Part shown: positions 1 to 3,850 of the stretch, in pieces
Layout of the letters: the number at the start of each line of letters is the position of its first letter
Position numbering within the stretch: the stretch's first letter is position 1
Origin: an uncultured Clostridia bacterium
GTDB taxonomy: Bacteria > Bacillota > Clostridia > Lachnospirales > CAMVHY01
Direction of reading: 5' to 3'
Assembly (NCBI GenBank): GCA_947167415.1
Contig: CAMVHY010000075.1
Span: forward strand, 1 to 6,943
DNA length: 6,943 bases
Notes under the pieces: generated by a model
Told to the model about the DNA's origin: nothing
Database searches by the model: none
What the model saw: only the letters and a program-made list of their open reading frames with translations
Translations under genes and position numbers: made by a program

Positions 1-17
1 AAATTTTTTTTAAGTAC

Positions 18-56
18 AAAAAAATCCCGATTTGATAAAAAATCAAACCGGGATTT
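18..56 (-). terminator. Rho-independent terminator of the kinase-like gene
   Basis: Read on the minus strand, positions 56-43 (AAATCCCGGTTTGA) pair with 35-22 (TCAAATCGGGATTT) in a 14-bp stem with one G-U pair and a 7-nt loop. A run of seven T follows (plus-strand A at 18-24). On the plus strand the same site has an A-C mismatch, so the hairpin favours leftward transcription. It lies about 45 nt past the stop codon of the leftward gene, as expected for its 3' end. Confidence 0.85.
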
Positions 57-100
57 ATAAATTTATAAAACCAGATAAAAATTTTTACTTAGCTCTATCC

Positions 101-1912
101 TTATTCGTCCTTAATCATATTATTTTCTTGATTTTCGAGATTTATATTATTTTCTTTATTTTTTTCTTTTGGTTCCAAAATAGTATATGTCAAAAAACTT
201 ATACAACAAGATCCAGGTTCTTGACAATAATGATTGACGATTTTGTTATAGAAAAGTCCAGAGCCAAAAGCTACGCCTCCTAAAATTCCCAAACCGATAG
301 CAATAATTTTTGCAGCCAAAGCCAAAGTTGGCGCCATAAAAAATAATGCAATTCCTCCGCCGATAAAACAAAGTCCCAAAATAATTAAAAGCCATTTCAT
401 TAAATACGTTCCATTGGTTTGTGTTTGACTTTCGTTGTTCTTTTTGTTTCCTTTGTAAGAAATACTATCTGAAACACCAATTGCCCTATTATACTCGCTC
501 TCATCAATCAAATTCTTATTATCAAACAAATTATCGTTGTTACATTTTTTGGCGTCGATTTTGTCTATGATTTTGTTTCCGGTTTCGGATTTCTTTTTAG
601 AATTATTATTACTATCAATGGTTGTGAACATTTGTCCTGATGTTGGAAAAACTGATATATTAACTTTTTTCTCTTCTATCTTTTTGGGGTTCTTTAATAC
701 TTTCGCTCTTTCATCCCACTTTTTATTAAAATCTTCCGCAGACAGATTATTAAAACTTTGATAATCCTTATTTTTTTCAATAAAATCATTGAACGGTTGC
801 TTAAAATGACCAAAGTCTTTGTTTGATTTTAATAACTCAGCTTGTTTTTTTAGATGTTCGTATAACGATTTCATAAATGTTTGAAAATCTGAGAAGGCAA
901 CTTGTTTAGTTATATCACCTCTTCTAATACAATTATCAATATAATATTGTACAAATTTATCTTTCCTAAAATTTAGCCGTTGTTCTATTTTTTCTATAAT
1001 TTTTTTATCAATCTCAGCGATAATTTCTTGTGATATTTTTAGTTCTTGGCCTTGTGTAAATTTAAAATTAACTGATTCTTTGTCTGCTTTATATTTTTTA
1101 TTTAAACTTTTATTGACATGGGTTTTCATATAATTTTCGTCGAGTAATTCGTCAAACTTAAATATCACATTTTTTGCTATTAAATATAAACATAAATAAC
1201 ATTTCTCGCTTATTTTTTTTTGCCATCCAAAATCGACATCAATGTTTACAATATCTTTTTTGTTTCCATCTTTGCTTGGTACAACAAGAATATTTCCTTT
1301 ATTTCTATCTTGAATATCGAAACATAATTCATCTGCAAAAAGGGTTGCAAAATGGTCAATAAATTGTGTTTTAAAATCTACATCACCTTCAGTTAGAATA
1401 ACATACATACGTAAATAACTTCTGTAACACATATACTCTGATTCAGCTATTACGAGCTGTTGAATATTGCTTGCACCCTGAATATTATAAAAAATACCAC
1501 AACTGTCATTGAAATTCGGTGAAAAATAATTATTTTCTCCATCATGTGGAAAAAACTTTTGAACTTCAAAATCAGAATCACAATCTTCAGTAACATCAGG
1601 TTTTTTAAATTTACGTAAAATATGAGGTACTCTCTCTCCACAAGACGCTAAAAAGGCATAATTCAAACAGTTTCTTGTTATCGATTCAGTAGTTTTAATA
1701 CCAATAGCGATACCAATTTTATTTTCGTCTTTATCTAATGCAAGATTAATAGTACTTTGTTTACCGAACGTCGCATAAACATCACCATACACCAATTCTT
1801 TTATTGCATTTTTATTCTCGTTAATAGAATAAACATCTTCGTATGATTGATTTAACATATCATCATCATATTCTTCACTATTTATTTTGTTGCTAAAATT
1901 TTTGTCTTCCAT
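101..1912 (-). CDS. Putative membrane-anchored kinase-like protein (603 aa)
   Basis: I do not recognise this as a named family. Residues 200-210 read IQDRNKGNILV and 221-230 read IVNIDVDFGW. Asp202 and Asn207 have the D-x4-N spacing of a protein-kinase catalytic loop, and Asp227-Phe-Gly fits the metal-binding DFG. A candidate beta-3 lysine is Lys73 (GIKTT), and residues 168-180 (RMYVILTEGDVDF) resemble the hinge. No APE motif is evident, so the C-lobe is divergent. Residues 290-410 look helical and charged; 430-500 is a Ser/Asn/Lys-rich linker. Two hydrophobic helices follow (about 506-526 and 533-555), then a polar tail of about 45 residues. There is no signal peptide. I chose the start at 1912 because GGGGGGAAG sits just upstream; the frame stays open to an ATG at 1954, but that one lacks a ribosome binding site. 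The gene has its own promoter and terminator. The ORF is secure; the kinase assignment is inference (about 0.5). Confidence 0.9.
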   Translation of the reverse strand: MEDKNFSNKINSEEYDDDMLNQSYEDVYSINENKNAIKELVYGDVYATFGKQSTINLALDKDENKIGIAIGIKTTESITRNCLNYAFLASCGERVPHILRKFKKPDVTEDCDSDFEVQKFFPHDGENNYFSPNFNDSCGIFYNIQGASNIQQLVIAESEYMCYRSYLRMYVILTEGDVDFKTQFIDHFATLFADELCFDIQDRNKGNILVVPSKDGNKKDIVNIDVDFGWQKKISEKCYLCLYLIAKNVIFKFDELLDENYMKTHVNKSLNKKYKADKESVNFKFTQGQELKISQEIIAEIDKKIIEKIEQRLNFRKDKFVQYYIDNCIRRGDITKQVAFSDFQTFMKSLYEHLKKQAELLKSNKDFGHFKQPFNDFIEKNKDYQSFNNLSAEDFNKKWDERAKVLKNPKKIEEKKVNISVFPTSGQMFTTIDSNNNSKKKSETGNKIIDKIDAKKCNNDNLFDNKNLIDESEYNRAIGVSDSISYKGNKKNNESQTQTNGTYLMKWLLIILGLCFIGGGIALFFMAPTLALAAKIIAIGLGILGGVAFGSGLFYNKIVNHYCQEPGSCCISFLTYTILEPKEKNKENNINLENQENNMIKDE

Positions 1913-1925
1913 GATACTTCCCCCC
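1913..1925 (-). promoter_or_regulatory. Ribosome binding site deciding the start of the kinase-like gene
   Basis: On the minus strand GGGGGGAAGTATC directly precedes ATG at 1912. The G-run (plus C at 1920-1925) can pair with the CCUCC of 16S rRNA using one G-U pair, with a 7-nt spacer. The in-frame ATGs at 1927 and 1954 have no purine-rich site before them. A run of six G is conspicuous in such AT-rich sequence. Confidence 0.55.
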
Positions 1926-2027
1926 ATATTCAAAATAAAATCAACAAAAAACATTTTAAATGCAAATCAAAAAAACACTTTCCAACCAAATAAATTATCA
2001 AATTTAAGGTCCAACGGACTTATTTTT

Positions 2028-2057
2028 ATTATAAAATAAAAAAATAATGAGTGTCAA
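2028..2057 (-). promoter_or_regulatory. Consensus sigma-70/sigma-A promoter for the kinase-like gene
   Basis: On the minus strand TTGACA (2057-2052) and TATAAT (2033-2028) are both perfect hexamers, separated by 18 nt. Transcription would start near 2021, giving a 5' leader of about 110 nt before the ATG at 1912. The leader contains a small GTCC/GGAC hairpin near 2010-2020 but no riboswitch that I recognise. Confidence 0.8.
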
Positions 2058-2120
2058 GTGTTTTAAATTATTTTTTGAAACTTAATTAACAAAAAAACTT
2101 TGATAGACTGCGCTTTTAGA

Positions 2121-2499
2121 TAGTTTTCACATAAAATAAAAATAGATTGAACAAAAAGGAAAGCGATAAGATAGAAGCATGAAACTGACAAAAATACAAT
2201 ATAAAAAGCTAGAGGGATTAATGCCGATAGCGAGGAAACCGGCGAAGATATCAAACTACAAATTCATGTGTGCAATGCTTTACATAATAGAGAATGGTTG
2301 CAAATGGAGGGCATTACCAAAAAAATATGGAAACTGGCACACGATTTATATGAGATTTAGTAGATGGTCGAAGAATGGTACGATTGCCAAAAGCTATTGC
2401 TTTTTTTCTTTAAAATCTTTAGAAGCTATGAAAAAGCAAAAACTGTCTAATGAAGAGAATCCTATACTTTTCATTAATAAAAATCATACGATAAAATAA
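2121..2499 (+). mobile_element. IS5-family insertion sequence remnant (left part only)
   Basis: Positions 2121-2268 match the right edge of the window (6794-6943). The non-coding lead shares CACATAAAATAAAAATA, and the first 90 coding bases agree at 80 of 90 positions by hand alignment. This defines the left part of a repeated element. I see no matching inverted right end (something like TTTTATGTG) before deoC, and the transposase frame stops after 106 codons, so the distal DDE part is missing. The exact left boundary is uncertain by several bases. Confidence 0.75.
2179..2499 (+). pseudogene. Truncated IS5-family transposase (N-terminal domain, 106 aa)
   Basis: The product carries the conserved N-terminal domain of IS5-type transposases (DUF4096-like): ENGCKWRALPKKYGNWHTIY at residues 32-51, then RFSRWSKNGT. 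In intact relatives this is followed by an LFIDSTxIK-like segment holding the first catalytic Asp. Here the segment reads LFINKNHTIK followed by a stop, so that Asp appears replaced and the rest of the DDE domain is absent. Residues around SYCFFSLKS look like an extra stretch relative to the family as I remember it, flanked in DNA by repeated AAGCTAT. Some IS5 relatives use frameshifting to join two ORFs, but I found no second ORF downstream, so I call it decayed. Confidence 0.75.
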
Positions 2500-2536
2500 A
2501 AAGTGTTAATAAAAAACTTTTTGTACGAACAAAAAC

Positions 2537-2623
2537 AACGACAAATATAAATTTAAATTTAAAAATAAAACAAGTATCGTAAACCAAAAAACAAAAATGT
2601 CGTAGTAAAACAATATTGTCGTT
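2537..2623. repeat. Imperfect inverted repeat upstream of deoC
   Basis: AACGACAAATAT (2537-2548) is nearly the reverse complement of AATATTGTCGTT (2612-2623), with an additional TGTCGTA at 2599-2605 between the arms. It lies in the 186-nt gap between the IS remnant and deoC, which otherwise shows only AT-rich sequence. It could be an operator, a weak structural element or IS debris; the sequence alone does not decide. I found no convincing consensus promoter for deoC here; TTGTAC at 2521 with TATAAA at 2546 (19-nt spacing) is only a weak candidate. Confidence 0.3.
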
Positions 2624-2669
2624 ATAAATATTTTTTTGGTAGTAAAATGAAACTTAAAACAAAAAAATT

Positions 2670-2676
2670 AGGAGGT
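2670..2676 (+). promoter_or_regulatory. Strong ribosome binding site of deoC
   Basis: AGGAGGT is a full Shine-Dalgarno match 10 nt before ATG 2686. It lies inside the in-frame extension that begins at ATG 2647, so it argues for 2686 as the true start. Confidence 0.85.
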
Positions 2677-2685
2677 TGTTTTTTT

Positions 2686-3351
2686 ATGTATAGCGATATT
2701 GAAAAATATATTGACCATACAAATTTAAAACCTGATGCGACAGAGAGTGATATAAAAAAATTATGTAACGAGGCGAAAGAATTTAAATTTAAAGCTGTTT
2801 GTGTAAATCCATGCCGTGTTTCGCTCGCAAAAAAAAAATTGCTCGATAGCAATGTTTTAGTATGTACGGTAATTGGTTTTCCACTTGGAGCAAATTCCAC
2901 AAATACAAAAGTTTTTGAAGCAAAAGAAGCAATAGAAAACGGTGCACAAGAAATTGACATGGTAATGAATATTGGCGCAGCAAAAGAAAATGATTGGATT
3001 TTTGTTAAACGTGATATTGCTGCCGTTGTCAAAGCTGTTTCTGGTCGCGCAAAAGTTAAAGTTATAATCGAAACATGTCTTTTAACTGACGAAGAAAAAG
3101 TTAAAGCTTGTAATTGTGCCGTCGACGCCGGAGCATCGTTTGTAAAAACTTCGACAGGTTTCGGAAGTGCTGGAGCTGTTTCATCAGATATTTTGTTGAT
3201 GCGAAAAGCTGTCGGAAATAAATGTGAAATAAAAGCTTCGGGCGGAATAAAACATCTTGAAGAAGCGGTTTTAATGCTTGAATCTGGAGCAACTCGATTA
3301 GGAACAAGTAATGGCGTGAGAATTATGAAATCAAAAAAAATGGAAGTTTGA
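2686..3351 (+). CDS. deoC: Deoxyribose-phosphate aldolase (DERA, 221 aa)
   Basis: DERA (EC 4.1.2.4) is a cytosolic class I aldolase that splits 2-deoxyribose-5-phosphate into acetaldehyde and glyceraldehyde-3-phosphate, feeding deoxynucleoside sugars into glycolysis. Landmarks: [11 protein letters not shown] near the N-terminus, CTVIGFPLG (60-68), [10 protein letters not shown] (89-98) with Asp91, VKTSTGF (153-159) with Schiff-base Lys154, and KASGGI (183-188) with Lys183. These correspond to the Asp102, Lys167 and Lys201 triad of the E. coli enzyme. The length is normal for the short bacterial form. I start it at 2686, not 2647, because AGGAGGT lies between them. It ends in tandem in-frame stops, TGA TAA. 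No deoxynucleoside kinase, phosphorylase or transporter gene adjoins it; it is a single gene between an IS remnant and its own terminator. It looks richer in G+C than the flanking orphan genes, consistent with a conserved housekeeping gene. Confidence 0.97.
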   Translation: MYSDIEKYIDHTNLKPDATESDIKKLCNEAKEFKFKAVCVNPCRVSLAKKKLLDSNVLVCTVIGFPLGANSTNTKVFEAKEAIENGAQEIDMVMNIGAAKENDWIFVKRDIAAVVKAVSGRAKVKVIIETCLLTDEEKVKACNCAVDAGASFVKTSTGFGSAGAVSSDILLMRKAVGNKCEIKASGGIKHLEEAVLMLESGATRLGTSNGVRIMKSKKMEV

Positions 3352-3384
3352 TAAGGTTTAAATGCGTAACCTTTAAAAACTTAT

Positions 3385-3424
3385 AAAAAACGTCTGATGA
3401 ATGATTTTGGTCGGACGCTTTTTG
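3385..3424 (+). terminator. Rho-independent terminator of deoC
   Basis: CGTCTGAT (3391-3398) pairs with GTCGGACG (3410-3417) in an 8-bp stem including G-U pairs, with an 11-nt loop, an A-run before it and CTTTTTG after it. A separate small hairpin, AAGGTT/AACCTT (3353-3373), lies between the stop codon and this terminator. Confidence 0.75.
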
Positions 3425-3478
3425 TTGTGCAAAAAAATAAATTATGAGCGGGCAAAAAATAATTTTAATAAGGATTTA

Positions 3479-3550
3479 ATGTTTGATGACGAAAATTTTA
3501 AAGACGAAATAAATTTGTACTTGGAAAAAGTAAATTCTGTTACGGAATAA
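3479..3550 (+). CDS. Possible 23-aa ORF or 3' remnant of a lost gene
   Basis: ATG 3479 is preceded by AAGGA with a short spacer and opens 23 codons rich in Asp, Glu, Asn and Lys (it begins MFDDENFKDEINLYLEKV), ending at TAA 3548-3550. The frame is also open upstream to about 3422 with protein-like composition (YERAKNNFNKDL), so this may be the surviving C-terminus of a decayed gene. A strong terminator follows after 30 nt, supporting a once-real transcription unit. I see no promoter between the deoC terminator and this ORF. No family is recognised. Confidence 0.3.
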   Translation: MFDDENFKDEINLYLEKVNSVTE

Positions 3551-3579
3551 ATCAAGATGAAATAAAATGAAATAGGATG

Positions 3580-3612
3580 AAAAACTATGTGCTCTTGCAT
3601 GTAGTTTTTTTT
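3580..3612 (+). terminator. Strong hairpin terminator
   Basis: AAAAACTATGTGC (3580-3592) pairs with GCATGTAGTTTTT (3597-3609) in a 13-bp stem with two G-U pairs and a 4-nt loop (TCTT), running into an eight-T tract. The A/T symmetry means it could act in both directions. It closes the tiny ORF and insulates the next promoter. Confidence 0.8.
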
Positions 3613-3652
3613 GTTTTGTGTGTTAAATTTTATGGTCAAAAATATTTTTTTG

Positions 3653-3667
3653 AGATAATGATTATTA
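3653..3667. promoter_or_regulatory. Fur-box-like palindrome
   Basis: AGATAATGATTATTA matches the 7-1-7 Fur consensus TGATAATNATTATCA at 12 of 14 defined positions. Its centre is about 31 nt upstream of the TTGACA box of the 948-aa gene, a less usual place for Fur repression than over the promoter. In AT-rich DNA such a match can arise by chance. Confidence 0.25.
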
Positions 3668-3690
3668 TTCGAAAATATTTAGATTAACTC

Positions 3691-3719
3691 TTGACAAAGA
3701 AATATTATTGAATTATAAT
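3691..3719 (+). promoter_or_regulatory. Perfect sigma-70/sigma-A promoter for the 948-aa gene
   Basis: TTGACA (3691-3696), a 17-nt spacer and TATAAT (3714-3719), with A/T-rich sequence upstream that could act as an UP element. Transcription should start near 3725-3727, right at the GGAGA that precedes the tandem repeat, giving a leader of about 125 nt before ATG 3851. Confidence 0.85.
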
Positions 3720-3728
3720 AACAAAGGA

Positions 3729-3776
3729 GATATTTATTGGCGTCGATATTTATTGGCGTCGATATTTATTGGCGTC
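3729..3776 (+). repeat. Tandem repeat, 3 perfect copies of a 16-bp unit
   Basis: The unit GATATTTATTGGCGTC occurs at 3729-3744, 3745-3760 and 3761-3776 without a mismatch. It begins within a few bases of the predicted transcription start and so occupies the first 50 nt of the leader. Each copy supplies TGGCG, which could pair with CGCCA at 3812-3816, so the copies could compete for one partner. Perfect identity suggests a recent or slippage-prone array. Confidence 0.95.
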
Positions 3777-3826
3777 ATTTTTTTGTTAATGATTTTAACT
3801 TTTACACAAGGCGCCATCTTATTTAG
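3737..3826 (+). CDS. Possible leader peptide ORF (29 codons, TTG start)
   Basis: TTG 3737 lies 6 nt after AAAGGAGA and opens 29 codons through the three repeat units (it begins LASIFIGVDIYWRHF), stopping at TAG 3824-3826, 24 nt before the 948-aa gene. Because 16 is not a multiple of 3, each repeat is read in a different frame. The predicted transcription start falls inside the Shine-Dalgarno sequence, so ribosome loading is doubtful. A second open frame, from TTG 3753 to TAG 3846-3848, encodes a hydrophobic peptide. Translation of either is unproven. Confidence 0.25.
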   Translation: MASIFIGVDIYWRHFFVNDFNFYTRRHLI

Positions 3827-3850
3827 AAAAAAAATTGGAGTGCGATAGTT

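Larger units (their letters stand above)
3352..3850 (+). other. Signal-rich interval between deoC and the 948-aa gene
   Basis: About 500 bases without a confident gene. In order it holds a small hairpin (3353-3373), the deoC terminator, a 23-codon ORF, a second strong terminator, an AT-rich stretch with a Fur-box-like palindrome, a perfect promoter, the 16-bp tandem repeat with its leader ORF, and the ribosome binding site of the next gene (TTGGAG, 3835-3840). Each is listed separately. I found no tRNA or recognised structured RNA. Confidence 0.6.

Noticed and set aside
32..283. Plus-strand 83-codon open frame at the left edge
   Set aside because: It lies over the terminator and the 3' end of the leftward gene, has a low-complexity Phe/Ile composition, and has no ribosome binding site.
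549..559. TTGGCGTCGAT inside the kinase-like gene, matching 11 bases of the 16-bp repeat
   Set aside because: It is a single isolated match within coding sequence (codons for KIDAKK on the minus strand) with no tandem copies; chance cannot be excluded.
2647..2685. Thirteen-residue N-terminal extension of deoC from ATG 2647
   Set aside because: The AGGAGGT ribosome binding site falls inside it, and the product from 2686 already has the normal family length. The resemblance of its ATGAAACTTA to the transposase start is short and not continued.
2622..3032. Minus-strand 136-codon open frame opposite deoC
   Set aside because: It is antisense to a gene with all catalytic motifs intact; its Ser/Phe/Leu-rich composition is typical of a shadow frame.
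3349..3354. Tandem TGA TAA at the end of deoC as a hint of a TGA=Trp code
   Set aside because: All nine Trp codons found in the intact genes are TGG and the long ORFs contain no in-frame TGA, so the standard code fits.
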